64,000 nt of DNA from Hirundichthys speculiger (GCA_018398805.1 JAGFBZ010002566.1:26113-90112); one strand, 5' to 3'; shown: positions 33,501-43,265, counted from the first letter of the stretch. Numbers and translations: made by a program. Notes: generated by a model from the sequence alone, not told the origin.

Positions 33501-36500
33501 CTTACTTAACCCTTGTGCGATGTTAGGGTCTTTTGGACCCGTTTTCAATCTTTACTAAAATAAAAATCATACAAGTAATACTTTTTTCAACTTGAAACTC
33601 ATTGTCCTTGGCTTATTTTATGTGAGGGGCATGGAGGATAACTTTTTTGGGGGGCGTTCCCACTCTACACCCCCCCTTCACATTTACATCACTCTCAGGG
33701 TGTTTGGGTCCAAAGGACCCCGATGTAAAACAATAGGGCAGTAGTCTACTCTACAGCTTTAGTGTGAACATTGGAATAGGACCATATAGATTGTTGCATA
33801 CCTTTACTTGCCTTCCTTCTACCAGAGACTAGAATACCTGAACAGAGGGTGGAGTAGGGGATATATTTTTCCCAATCAAACTTGACCCAAGGGGGCGGGG
33901 CTTTGCTACCACGCCATTATGCAACAGGAGTCCTACATCCCAGCCCCTGTGTGTGCTAGAGACATGATGCATGCACCAGGGGGTCAACAGGGACAGCCCT
34001 GAGTGCACCTTACTGTCCCACAACCACCCTATGATCAAAGGGGGCGGTGCTTCGCTACCACGCCATTATGCAACAGGAATCCTACATCCCAGCCCCTGTG
34101 TGTGCTAGAGACATGATGCATGCACCAGGGGGTCAACAGGGACAGCCCTGAGTGCACCTTACTGTCCCACAACCACCCTTGATCAAAGGGGGCGGGGTTT
34201 CGCTACCACGCCACCCGCAACACAAATCCCACAATCAAGCCCCTGTGTGAAATCAATTCCATGCAATAAATATCAATAGTACTGAAGGCCTGCTTTCCTT
34301 TATTTATAAGCAAGTTGACTGCAGTATTGATCATAACTGTTTTACTGTATGGGATGTATTTATAGATAATATAGAAGAGGTCAAGGTACATGGTACCTGA
34401 TATGGTCTAATAATAGTATCAATAGTGGCATGGAGGTCAGACTCCACCCCCTTGGACCAATGTAGATTGGGGACTGGTCAGAAACCACCCACAAGCAACA
34501 CCCTGGTGAAGACAGTGTGTCTTTGGCCCTCACAAGGGCTAAGTTGTGGGATTCGTCACATGCATGATGGCAAAACTCCACCCCCCAAGGTGACAGTCAG
34601 TACAGGGAAGGTCAGTGACATCACAGCAATGCACCAGTAACCCTCCAGTGAAGACAGCGTGTCTCTAGCCCACACAGAGGCTGAGAAGTGGGATTCGTGG
34701 CGTGCGTGATGGCGAAACTCCGCCCCCAAAGGTCGAGGTCATCATAGGGAGGGTCAGTGATGTCAAGGCTACCCACCAGTAACCCACTAGTGAAAATAGC
34801 ATGTCTCTAGCCCACACAGAGGCTGAGAAGTGGAATTTGTGGCGTGCGTGATGGCGAAACTCCGCCCCCAAAGGTTGAGGTCATCATAGTGAGGGTCAGT
34901 GATGTCAAGGCTACCCACCAGTAACCCTCCAGTGAAGACAGCGTGTCTCTAGCCCACACAGAAGGCTGAGATGTGGGATTCGTGGCGTGCGTGATGGCAA
35001 AACTCCGCCCCAACAACGCAGCCCTCGCTACTGTTCCTAAGAGACTGAATAACAAGGACTGCCAGAAACTAAACTCAAGTTGCTCAAAGAAGCATAACGA
35101 CAGTCGTTCACTGGTAACCACACCTCATGCCTAACGACTGTTGTCCACCAGTGGCCCCACTCACCCCTAACGACTGTCCTTTCACTGGTGTGGCTCTCCT
35201 GACCCAAACAAAAGGGTCCAGCGAAACTCCACTAACGAAGTATTGTCTTTAGAAAGTGGTGGGTGCACACCTTCCACAGAGGTTAAAAACCAGAGTCATA
35301 CTCCACCGTTTGTCTGACTAGTGCGGACTAGTCAGACTGATGCGTTCAGAACTGATGAAGCTGTTTGGATAAGAGGCGAAACATCTTCTAGACAAATCTA
35401 AATCCAGTTGCCTATGATTCAATTGTTGCGAGAATGACTTGGTGGTTACCACTGCTGCCTCATAGCAAGAAGGTTCCTGATTTGGTCCTGGTGGTGTGGC
35501 AGTGTGTGTGGAGTTTTTTTTTTTGCTATTTTTGTGCTTGTGTGGGGTTACTCTGGTTTCCTCCCACAGTCCAAAAAAGTTCATGTCAGGCTGACTGATT
35601 CAAAATTACCCACGAGTGAGTGAGTGTGGTTGTCTGTGAGGTCCTATGACGGACTGGTGACCTCTTCATGGTGCACTGCTTTCTTTTACCCAGAGAGAGC
35701 TGAGATAGGTTTCAGGAGATCCCTGTGACCCTGAATGGGTGGATGTATATCCCAGAAAAAAGAAATGTATACAGCAGTGGTGGGTAAACTGTGGTACATT
35801 TACCACTGGTGGTACGCGAGCACTCTCTGGTGGTATGCGGGGACCGTCAGGACTTTCCACATTTTCACTTTTTTTTTGTTTTTATTAAATCGGAAACATA
35901 CAATAAGGAATAAACATCTCTCCTGTGAATTTAAAGCTAACTGAGAAGGCATATATGGCTATATTTTAAAATTGGTCATCATGGTGGTACTCAGAGAACT
36001 GAACAGTTTCTCAGGTGGTACGCAGGATTAAAAGTTTGAGAACCACTGGTATACAGTAAACCCTCACACATCATGGTTAATGGGGGCTGTGAACACTACA
36101 ATGTTCAAAACTCTGATATGTATTTTGACGCTCTGCCTAGCAACCCCAGTGACACATATTTGACCCAACTGACGTCTAAAGACGGCAGAGAAATGAGTTA
36201 ATTTTAAAACGGCACTTAATCACTGAAATAAGCAAGCGATATTTGGAACTGATGAACGTAAACACCAAGTGTATCAGCGTTAAACTCGGCTTTGTCTCAC
36301 GAGAGCAAGAGATGGGAGATGCGGGGATGTGTTCCAGCCAATCAGCGTACAGACCACCAACCCCACAGTAATACCCGTTATAGCAGCCAATCACAGACCT
36401 CGATTTTCCTTCATGAGGCATCCCGTGTAGGCTCTTGTTGCTTCCTGAGACTCGTTCTTGATGTGATGTATTTCGCTTCAGCCTTGCGGTGTGGTTTGAA

Positions 36501-39500
36501 TTTTTTCAAAATTTTTTTCCGATTTTTTAAAACATTTTTTCGAATTTTTTTTTTCGATAAATATTTTTTGAAATCTCTGCGATGTACTGAGACTGCGATT
36601 GCTGAAACTGCAAACTGTGAGGCTTTACTCTAATGAAAGAAAACAGAAGGAAACTTTTTTCAATCTACTGTAAATTGAAGGTCTCTCAGTCTCCTTGTTC
36701 TGACAAATCATTGTATCTTTCAATCTGTATTTTTCAGATTCACCAAAAAACACCCACGTTTCTGTCAGTCCATCTGGTCCAGTACCAGAAAACAGGATAT
36801 TGACTCTGACATGCAGCAGTGATGCCAACCCTCCTGTGAAGAGCTACACCTGGTACAGAGCTGATGGAGACCAGGACACTGTTATTGGGACTGGAAGTGT
36901 TTTAATCGTTACAGCATCAGTTGTTAACATGCCCTTTTTCTGCAAAGCTGAAAATGACCTTGGAGAAGGACGTTCAGATAGCATTGAGATAGACGTTCAG
37001 TGTACGTACTATTGTAATCATCTTTACACCTTTCCACAACTACTTTGTCAACACGTTTTATCCCCCTTAAAATATTTTCCTTGTCTTGGATAATCATTTT
37101 CTCTTATGTCGTCACAGATCCTCCACAGATCCTGCTCTCATCTAACTGCAAAGAAACTGCAGACCAGGTCAACTGTTCCTGTGAAGCTGTGGGAAATCCT
37201 TCTCCTTCTGTACGTTGGTATTTCAATGGGCTCCCTGTCCGTCAGTCTGGGAAGTTTGCTGTCACCACTGAGTCTGCAAATGACAATCATCTGAAGAGCA
37301 TCATCACAGTGAATCAGCCAGAGGAGACAGATCTTCCCAGCTTGGTCTGCCGCAGCATCAACCCTCTAGGATCAGACAGTCACCAGTTTCATGTGAACAG
37401 TCTTCAACTCTCTGCAGAATGTCGAGGTCCGTCTAACGTCAAACTCTAAATGTTTGCCGTCAATCCAAATATAAAGTACAATAAAGATTTGTATATGATT
37501 AAGCGAATGAAAACTCAATTTTTATTTTCTTCCATGCTGTTATGGTTTGCGGTTGATTTGTTGGTTTTGGTTTTTTGTGTTTTCTTGGTTTTGTCTGCTT
37601 GTCTTGGGTTCTTTGTCGTCTTCTCTGTCAACTTTACTTCCTGTTTTACTTTGAAAGTTTGTCTTTCCCTAGTTGAGTTCTGTTTTACTTCCTTTTCTTT
37701 GTCTCCTTGATTGTTTGCACCTGTGTCTTGTTTGTTTCTTTGGTTTATTTCGGTCTTGTCTTTTTCCTTGTTGGTTCTTCATTCTGTTCTCCATGGCTCC
37801 TGTTTGTTCCCCGTGTTGCTGCCCTTGCTGTGTCTTCTCATTGTGGACGACCCCAGTTAAGTTTGTTTGGACATTTGAATTTAATAAAGAGCTTATTGTT
37901 TGACACACCTGCCTCCCCATTTCCTGCATTTTTGGATCATCCACCCAAAGCCGTGACACAAGCAGCACCAGTTTTACAGTCCAGTATCAGTGGGGACTTT
38001 GGTTCAGGCACAAAAAATTTGTAGTGTTTGTACATGCATATTTTATGCTTATCAAAGTTTTTACAAACACAGGAGAAAATATCCATCCATCCATTCATTA
38101 CCTATACCTGCTTAATCCTCTGTAGGGTCACAGGGATCTGCTGGAGTCTATCCCAGCTCACTTCAGGCGAAAGGCAGGTCGCCAGTAGAAAATGTCTTTG
38201 CATGCAATAAATAACTAATAAGGACAGATTTTCTTAAAAAAAAAAGAAAAATTAATAAAAGACCCATGATCCCTATCATTTACCACCTCAGTTGTATGTG
38301 TCCTGATCACTCTGTTACATATTACTTCAGACTGGATTGTCAACAACCTCAAATAAATATATATATGATAAAACACCTCTGAAAATCATAGTCAAAAGAA
38401 CGGTTTATAAATTATATATTAAAATGTGTATGTGTATGCCAGTGAACACTTTTATTATTTAGTAAATGGTGAACATGTCCGTTCCTTCCAGATCATCCTT
38501 GTAACTGACTCTGGAACCGTCCAGGCTGGAGGTGAAGGAGGGAACCTCAGTGAGTCTGAGCTGCTCTGCTCCAGCTGTCTGTCTGTCTCATCCTCCAACT
38601 CTGACATGGACCTCCAGCCTGGATGACAGTCAGAGGACACTGAAGAAGAATCAGGTCACAACTGAAGTAGTGACCTCTGTTCTGAACTTCGCTGCTTCTC
38701 ACCTCCATCACAGACAGAACTTCTCCTGCTCAGCTGTCTACAGGAAACCAGATGGAGGAACTGAGACTGTTACCAAGAGTTTAACAGCTGTTATTACATG
38801 TAAGTTTTATTGATTCTCTTCAACAGTTTTAAAAGCTTAACTGAACTGATTTATTGTAGTTGTATTGTTTGATTATTGACTCAAGTTTGAGTTAGAATTA
38901 GGTAAATTAGTGCATTAATTGTTTATTGCAGTGACAAAATTATTTTAACTGATGAAAGAGAAAAAAAAAAAACAAATGGAAAATATTGTGAAAATAATTA
39001 TTGCTGCTCTGAAATGATTTGTGTACAGGATTTTTTTTTGTCCCTCTATTGGTATTTCAAGATGTGCAGCACCGTCCCCAGTGACACTTTGTCATGCCCA
39101 AACTGACATGATATATGCTGCCCCCATGTGCTTACAGGTGGTATTTCTAGAAAGAATGTAAATGTCAAAATAATTGAGATCGTTGGAATGAATGAATACT
39201 ATTTTTCTTTGGTCCAGACCAAATCCTCCAAGGAGGCTTGTTTTGACTCCAAAACTATATCTCAAGGAGGAATCTGTTTCTGTAAGAAAAGAAAATTGAT
39301 GAAAGGAAAAAAAAATGAAGAGACACTGATGTCAGAGTTGTGGTGAAGGCCTGTTGTGTACAACTGTGTTCTGAAGAAATAATTTTGTTTATTGAAAAGA
39401 TAGGTAAGACTGAAACTTAGAAAAACCTAATATTCAAAAGTTATAAATGTCTTTGACTTTACATTTCACAGATCCACCTAAAGACACCAGAGTTTCCGTC

Positions 39501-42500
39501 AGTCCATCTGGTCCAGTCCCAGAGAACAGAACTGTGACTCTGACATGCAGCAGTGATGCCAACCCTCCAGTAAAGAACTACACCTGGTACAGAGCTGATG
39601 GAGACCAGGAGACTTTATACGGGACTGGACGTGTTTTAAACATCACAGCGTCAGTTATTAACGGGCCTTTTTTCTGCAAAGCTGGAAATGACCTCGGAGT
39701 TGGACGTTCTGAAAACAGCGATGTTGAGCGTAGGTATCATTATTATCTTCATAACTTTTCCAAGATTATTTTTTGTAAATGCATCCCAGATAGCAAACTG
39801 ACGTTGATTCAACTTTGAAAGCGCAAAGGAATTCCACCCTTCTTCAACGTTGAGGTCACTGACAATGTTGATTCAACCATCATCTAAATGGTTGAATCAA
39901 CGTATTTTTACGTTGAATCAATGTCAGGATTCAACCATCACCTACCATTTAGATGATGGTTGAATCAACGTTGTCAGTGACCTCAACGTTGAAGAAGGGT
40001 GGAATTCCTTTGCGCTTTCAACGTTGAATCAACGTCAGTTTGCTATCTGGGATGTTTTAATACTTTCAAATTATTTTATTTGACATGGATTCAGTTGAGG
40101 GGCAGCACGGTGGCTTGGTGGTCAGCACTGTTGCCTCACAGCTAGAAGGTTCCTGGTTAGAACCTCAGCAGGGGCCTTTCTGTGTGGAGTTTGCATGTTC
40201 TCTCTGTGCTTGCATGTGTTTTCTTCGGGTACTCTGGCTTCCTCCATTGTCCAAAAACACGTGTCTTAGGTTGATTAGTTAGGCCATGATCAGGGCCGGC
40301 TCTTGGCATAGGTGATATAGGCGGCCGCCTAGGGCGCCATCTGGTGGAGGGGTGCCGCCACGCCGCCTATCCCCCTTAAATGGACTTGCCCTGATGAGTA
40401 TAAACCGTGAGATGTCTAGGCAGGTGTCATTTGATGACACCATAGATGCCTTTGCTGCCAGGAAGTCCAGACGTGTAAACTTGTAGTCTTTAGTTAAAAG
40501 ACAAGTTTAGTTGAAAGTAACTGTTGTTACTGTTGAGTTTGTCGTTGTTCAAATGCTCAAATTAAACTGTCGTGATTGCTCAGTTGGTTGTTGTCATTGA
40601 ATTGCAGTGGGCTCAGGGGGGCACCGGGGTGTAATCTCGCCTAGGGCACCAATTTGGGTAGAGCCGGCCCTGGCCATGATCTTTCTATCTAATAGGGTTT
40701 CTCCTGTGTGTCGCCCTTCATGGGGCCTGCAAGTTGTTATCCTGCATATGTTTTGTCTAGTAAATTCCAGCCTTCTGTTTAAATCTCTTGGTTTACTGAT
40801 ATTCGTGGTCATTCCTGCATTGCCCGTTGAGCTGTAGGTCTGACTCCTTTTGCATGCAAATGGAGAATAAATTAACTGTATGTGGTCAATCTGGCAAGTT
40901 TACCGTCAATGTCAAAAGTCTGCGCAGCATCATCTCAGTGAATCAGGCCAGAGGAGACAGATCTGGAGGAGAAAGAGCAGCTGAGTATCACCCCACACAG
41001 CAAAGACATCCGGAACGGACCCGCGAAACGGACCGTTATCGGGTCCACCTGCACTCAGTGCCGGATCCGCTTTGGAGCCAGATTTAAAATGAAAATGACC
41101 TGCTGGCTCCGTGCTGCGTCCGGTCCACATCTGCGATTACGACCTTGCCTCCGTGGCTGCTCCGGTCAGAACCCGCAAATCCACTACAGAACCAACAAAC
41201 TGATTAGTCCAGGTGTGTCTGAGTAGCCACAATGGTCTGGCACACCTGGATTAATCAGTTTGTCCAATGATAATAAATACTGATGCAGCATAGGCAACAT
41301 ATGCTACTTAAGAAAAACAGAATAGCCTTTATCTACTTGGTTGGTGGCTGTAGCTCAGTTGGTAGAGCGGGTCATCCAGTCACTGGAAGGTTGGCGGTTT
41401 GATCCCAGCTCCAACTGTTCACATGCTAAAGTGTCCTTGGGTAAGACACTGAATCCTAACTATCCCTAGTGGGTCTGGCACCAGCCGCCCACTGGTGTGT
41501 GAATGAGTGAATTAGAGGCTGAATGTAAACTGCTTTGAGGGCAACTGATGTCTTGACTTTTTCTGTCAGATCTATATTGACAATAGTCTTCGGATAAAAA
41601 ACACAAGACAATGCAGATTTGAGCTATGGCTATATTGGTGTAGAAGTCTAGGCTAGGCATACATTTAATTTAGTTTACTATGTTATTGGGATTTTTAAAA
41701 TGAGATGAACGAGTCCTAAACAAACCCGGGCCAGAGGTTTTTCTGCATCTGTTGCGGATCTGTGGTGGATGTGTGGGTCCGGTCAGGAGTCGCCGGGGAG
41801 GTAAAGCTTTGGTTGCGGATGTGGACCAGACGCAGCGGCGGAGCCAGCGCGGGTCCGCGATCCGTCTAAAGGGGATCCGTCACTGAGTGCAAGTGGACCC
41901 CGATACAGGGTCTGTTTCGTGGGTCCGTTCTGGATCTTGCGGTACGTCCGAAGCGGGTCATCATCAAATATGTCAGAAGTGTGATTCATTTGTCCAACAT
42001 ATCTTGTGTGTTTACCATATGGGGCTGGACTTGTCACAAATAAAGGAAAATATGTTCTCATGCCAAATTTCCCAAAATTTTTGAAATCTTTATTCCAAAT
42101 TTTGCTTATAATTAGTGTATGCCCATAGTTATAAGGGAAGATAAACTATTATGATGTTGACATATGTTCATAATTAAGTCCAGTTATTCTTTTTATTGTA
42201 TTTATTTGTTGCTGCATAACTGAATCTTTTAATCTTCTCTTCTGTATTTTAGATGGAGGACTGTTTGTGTGCTTCCATGCTGTTTCCTGCTTCGTACCAG
42301 TCCTACTGGTAGCAGTCTGTGTTCAGATGGGTTTTATCTGGTACGTGGACAGTATTTGGCCATTTTACAAACTTTAAACAGGATCAACATTTGCAGTGAA
42401 TTAAAAATCATATGTTAGTCAACTTTTGTTTTGTTGGGTTCTTATGGAGGATAATTAATTCAATACTTTTGACATTTTGAGCCACAGATGTGCTTTGATA

Positions 42501-43265
42501 ATTTGAAAAGAGAGTTTTACTGACTCACTTCTGTGTCAGATGTTTTACTTCAATTGCTTTATTATCTTTTATTACTTTGAATAGCTAATCACCTCAACAT
42601 GATCACTTTAGTGACGTGGCTTGAATTTCTGCTTCAACAGATATTTATTCATTAAATTTTACTCTCAGTCTGTGGACCAATACATGAGCATACCCATAAA
42701 TGATGAATGTTCTCCTATATTTTTTAGGGTTCTGGTGGTTCTGATTAAGTACTATAAATCCAAGAGTCGGCTCAAAGGTGAAACCGATGCTGCTGCTCCA
42801 GATCAACATCTAATAAGAGAGAAAACGAGGTTGAGTTTTAGACTTTACACCTAAAAGATCAACTGTTTAACTGCAGTGAAACTTAAAAGTGTTCTTTCTC
42901 TTTAATTGTAGGAATCCAACAGAGCAGAAAATGAATTTTATGTCAACAGCGGTGAGCTCCAAAGCCACCCTGCAGCTGTCCCTCACCTGTACAGTGCCAG
43001 TCTGCCAAGCTCTGGTAATGCAGAAGATGTCATTAAACGCTCAGGAAAGGATGGAAATGATATGATGTGGTCCAGCATGAACTGGAAGAAGCATCAGAAC
43101 TCTGAGGACGTGGCTGCGTCTGGTGGCTCTGATCTCAAGGAGGAGATGTGCGTGAGAGGAGGTGTTTATCAAAATTACCTGAACAGATCGCAGGAGATCA
43201 CGAGTATGTATGAAGAAGTGCAGCTTAAAATTTTGAAGAAGGAAGTGGACCTTGACTCAGACTAA
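30480..43265 (+). CDS. Gene B/C: CD22/Siglec-like receptor locus with two Ig blocks
   Basis: Exons in order: signal peptide (30480), V-set (30763), C2 (32524), C2 (36738), C2 (37118). A second block follows: V-set remnant (38281), C2 (38492), C2 (39472), C2 remnant (40882). Then come transmembrane (42253), juxtamembrane (42728) and tail (42912-43265). Block B has no transmembrane exon of its own and block C has no signal peptide. This is therefore one gene with a duplicated Ig cassette, or two genes fused by loss of the middle. All Ig exons are phase 1-1 and can be skipped freely. Single-base shifts lie in the V-set exon, the 38492 exon and the juxtamembrane exon. The tail carries an ITIM (SMYEEV), pointing to an inhibitory receptor that recruits SHP phosphatases. 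A poly(A) signal lies at 43619. Confidence 0.7.
30763..31111 (+). pseudogene. Gene B exon 2, V-set domain with frameshift
   Basis: Acceptor TTTGTTTCAG, donor AGAGGTAGG. Open through TIPCSFDID, EAVWKSK and KKNCTTTF. Relative to 10902-11246, one extra base near 31004 gives TAA at once. In the other frame the domain ends properly with SDTYYFRLECPNS, keeping the candidate sialic-acid Arg. Confidence 0.75.
31177..32429. mobile_element. hAT-type element in intron 2 of gene B
   Basis: Ends TAGGGCTGTGCAAC and the complement of TAGGGCTGGGCAAG. The 8-bp duplication GTTTTAAT stands at 31169-31176 and 32430-32437. The subterminal regions are full of GATTAATCG/TTAACGCG motifs. Non-coding, with an inserted repeat near 31935-32030 (CCGTATTGGCCCGAATATGG). 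Confidence 0.85.
32524..32832 (+). CDS. Gene B exon 3, C2-set domain
   Basis: Fully open: TLKPSRLEVKEGTSVSLSC, LTWTSSLDDSQRTLQ, FTASHLNHGQKISCSAFYKK. The best preserved of the three copies, and the reference used for calling shifts in the other two. Confidence 0.85.
33040..33450 (+). repeat. Retroposon 3' end with (CTTAT)n tail
   Basis: Contains AGGAAGCCAGTGAAGGGAAACC, TTGGGGATCAATAAAGT and a (ATCTT)n pentanucleotide run at 33412-33446, typical of LINE or SINE 3' ends in fish. Confidence 0.55.
33506..33745. mobile_element. piggyBac-type end, MITE-like
   Basis: TTAACCCTTGTGCGATGTTA and GGGTCTTTTGGACCC at the left resemble the ends of the piggyBac element at 50842. A GGGTCCAAAGGACCC palindrome lies near 33704. 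A right TTAA was not confirmed. Confidence 0.4.
33880..34250 (-). repeat. Satellite array, arm 1 (unit about 148 bp)
   Basis: Two full units and a partial third with starts at about 33889, 34038 and 34186 (GGGGGCGGGGCTTTGCTACC, ACACGCCATTATGC, GTGTGCTAGAGACATGA). The reverse complement of the unit is the unit of the array at 34420-35030. Confidence 0.8.
34420..35030 (+). repeat. Satellite array, arm 2 (unit about 143 bp), inverted to arm 1
   Basis: About four units with GATGGCGAAACTCCGCCCCC, ATGTCTCTAGCCCACACAG and GGTCATCATAGGGAGGGTC. The same landmarks in the same order appear on the minus strand of arm 1. The space between the arms is about 170 bp, non-coding. Confidence 0.8.
35290..35410 (+). 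repeat. Possible Penelope-like hammerhead repeat
   Basis: ACTGATGAAGCTGTTTGGAT then AAGAGGCGAAACATCTTC gives the CTGATGA and GAAAC blocks of a hammerhead core, with a weakened helix II. This motif is common in Penelope-like elements. Cleavage activity cannot be judged. Confidence 0.35.
35420..35740 (+). repeat. Common teleost interspersed repeat
   Basis: The fuller copy in the window, from TGGTGGTTACCACTGCTGCC through GGTTTCCTCCCACAGTCC and GGTGACCTCTTCATGG to CCCTGTGACCCTGAATGG. Confidence 0.7.
35775..36048. mobile_element. hAT-type MITE with 8-bp duplication
   Basis: CAGTGGTGGGTAAACTGTGG to GTTTGAGAACCACTG, flanked by GTATACAG at 35767-35774 and 36049-36056. Inserted just at the end of the preceding teleost repeat. 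Confidence 0.87.
36738..37001 (+). CDS. Gene B exon 4, C2-set domain
   Basis: Acceptor ATTTTTCAG, donor AGTGTACGT. Open throughout: VSVSPSGPVPENRILTLTC, YTWYRADGDQD, FFCKAENDLGEG. Confidence 0.85.
37118..37426 (+). CDS. Gene B exon 5, C2-set domain
   Basis: Acceptor GTCACAG; open: DPPQILLSSNC, VNCSCEAVGNPSPSVRWYF, IITVNQPEETDLPSLVC. The donor GAG|GTCCGT is weak and the frame runs on to a stop at 37449. A read-through here would give a soluble form of block B. Confidence 0.78.
37500..37960 (+). repeat. T-rich retroposon 3'-end-like repeat
   Basis: Lies exactly where a transmembrane exon for block B would be expected. TTTCCTTGTTGG, GTGTTGCTGCCC and a terminal AATAAAGAGC suggest a retroposon end. 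No coding content. Confidence 0.4.
38085..38185 (-). repeat. Common teleost repeat, fragment
   Basis: ATCCATCCATCCATTCATTA, GGGTCACAGGGATC and TGGAGTCTATCCCAGC, the 3' part of the repeat in minus orientation. Confidence 0.6.
38281..38402 (+). pseudogene. Block C V-set exon remnant
   Basis: Only the distal half remains: GTGTCCTGATCACTCTG, CATATTACTTCAGACTGG (YYFRLDC again), CACCTCTGAAAATC. The frame is lost and the donor is not recognisable. It shows that block C once had its own V-set exon. Confidence 0.65.
38492..38799 (+). pseudogene. Block C C2-set exon, one base lost
   Basis: Acceptor CCTTCCAG, donor ATGTAAGTT. A base missing near 38505 shifts the frame before the domain. From 38532 it is open: EGTSVSLSCSAPAVCLSH, LTWTSSLDDSQRTLKK. 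Confidence 0.75.
39472..39729 (+). CDS. Block C C2-set exon
   Basis: Acceptor CATTTCACAG, donor GCGTAGGT; fully open: DPPKDTRVSVSPSGPVPENR, YTWYRADGDQETLYG, FFCKAGNDLGVG. Confidence 0.83.
39782..40054. mobile_element. Near-perfect palindromic MITE
   Basis: CATCCCAGATAGCAAACTGA at the left is answered by its complement at 40035-40054. Each arm is about 113 bases and contains GCGCAAAGGAATTCCACCC and TTCAACGTTGAGGTC. The centre has further GTTGAATCAACG palindromes. A strong hairpin in an intron transcript. Confidence 0.85.
40096..40290 (+). repeat. Common teleost repeat, split by a hAT MITE
   Basis: GGCAGCACGGTGGCTTGGTG, GCAGGGGCCTTTCTGTGTGG, CTCTGGCTTCCTCCATTGTCC. Interrupted at 40291 by the next element. 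Confidence 0.7.
40291..40672. mobile_element. hAT-type MITE with 8-bp duplication
   Basis: CAGGGCCGGCTCTTGGCATA and the complement of CAGGGCCGGCTCTACCCAA. GCCATGAT on both sides (40283-40290 and 40673-40680). Confidence 0.88.
40882..40975 (+). pseudogene. Block C third C2 exon, fragment
   Basis: SGKFTVN and LRSIISVNQA match the second half of the exons at 14382 and 37118. The first half is gone and a GC-rich TIR element follows directly. Confidence 0.65.
40988..41965. mobile_element. GC-rich TIR element of unknown family
   Basis: The left part (ACGGACCCGCGAAACGGACC, GGGTCCACCTGCACTCAGTG, GCTGGCTCCGTGCTGCGTC) is matched by the complement of 41760-41960. No transposase. It contains a tRNA-derived SINE. 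It stands where the C2 exon of block C is cut off. Confidence 0.7.
41343..41540 (+). repeat. tRNA-derived SINE
   Basis: Box A-like TGTAGCTCAGTTGGTAGAGC and box B-like GCGGTTTGATCCCAG are followed by a tRNA-unrelated body (GTGTCCTTGGGTAAGACACTG, GGTGTGTGAATGAGTG). A known fish SINE type. Confidence 0.75.
42253..42340 (+). CDS. Gene B/C transmembrane exon
   Basis: Acceptor GTATTTTAG, donor CTGGTACGT. GGLFVCFHAVSCFVPVLLVA continues to VCVQMGFIW: one span, phase 1 in. Confidence 0.75.
42728..42838 (+). CDS. Gene B/C juxtamembrane exon
   Basis: VLVVLIKYYKSKSRLKGETD is homologous to gene A exon 7. Compared with gene A, one base is missing near 42815, so the join to the tail exon is out of frame at the donor GAG|GTTGAG. 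The end is set by analogy. Confidence 0.6.
42912..43265 (+). CDS. Gene B/C cytoplasmic tail with ITIM
   Basis: Acceptor TTAATTGTAG. Open for 117 codons to TAA at 43263. Tyrosine motifs in order: EFYVNS (YxN), VYQNYLNR (YxN) and TSMYEEVQL at 43203-43220, which fits the ITIM consensus. Longer than the gene A tail. Confidence 0.78.
   Translation, partial: ESNRAENEFYVNSGELQSHPAAVPHLYSASLPSSGNAEDVIKRSGKDGNDMMWSSMNWKKHQNSEDVAASGGSDLKEEMCVRGGVYQNYLNRSQEITSMYEEVQLKILKKEVDLDSD

Noticed and set aside
37669..37968. Gln/Arg-rich minus-strand frame of 99 codons
   Set aside because: Reverse translation of a T-rich retroposon end; no motif or splice context.
41343..41420. Possible functional tRNA gene
   Set aside because: Box A and box B are present, but the sequence runs on into a SINE body and the acceptor stem is not formed; treated as a tRNA-derived SINE.
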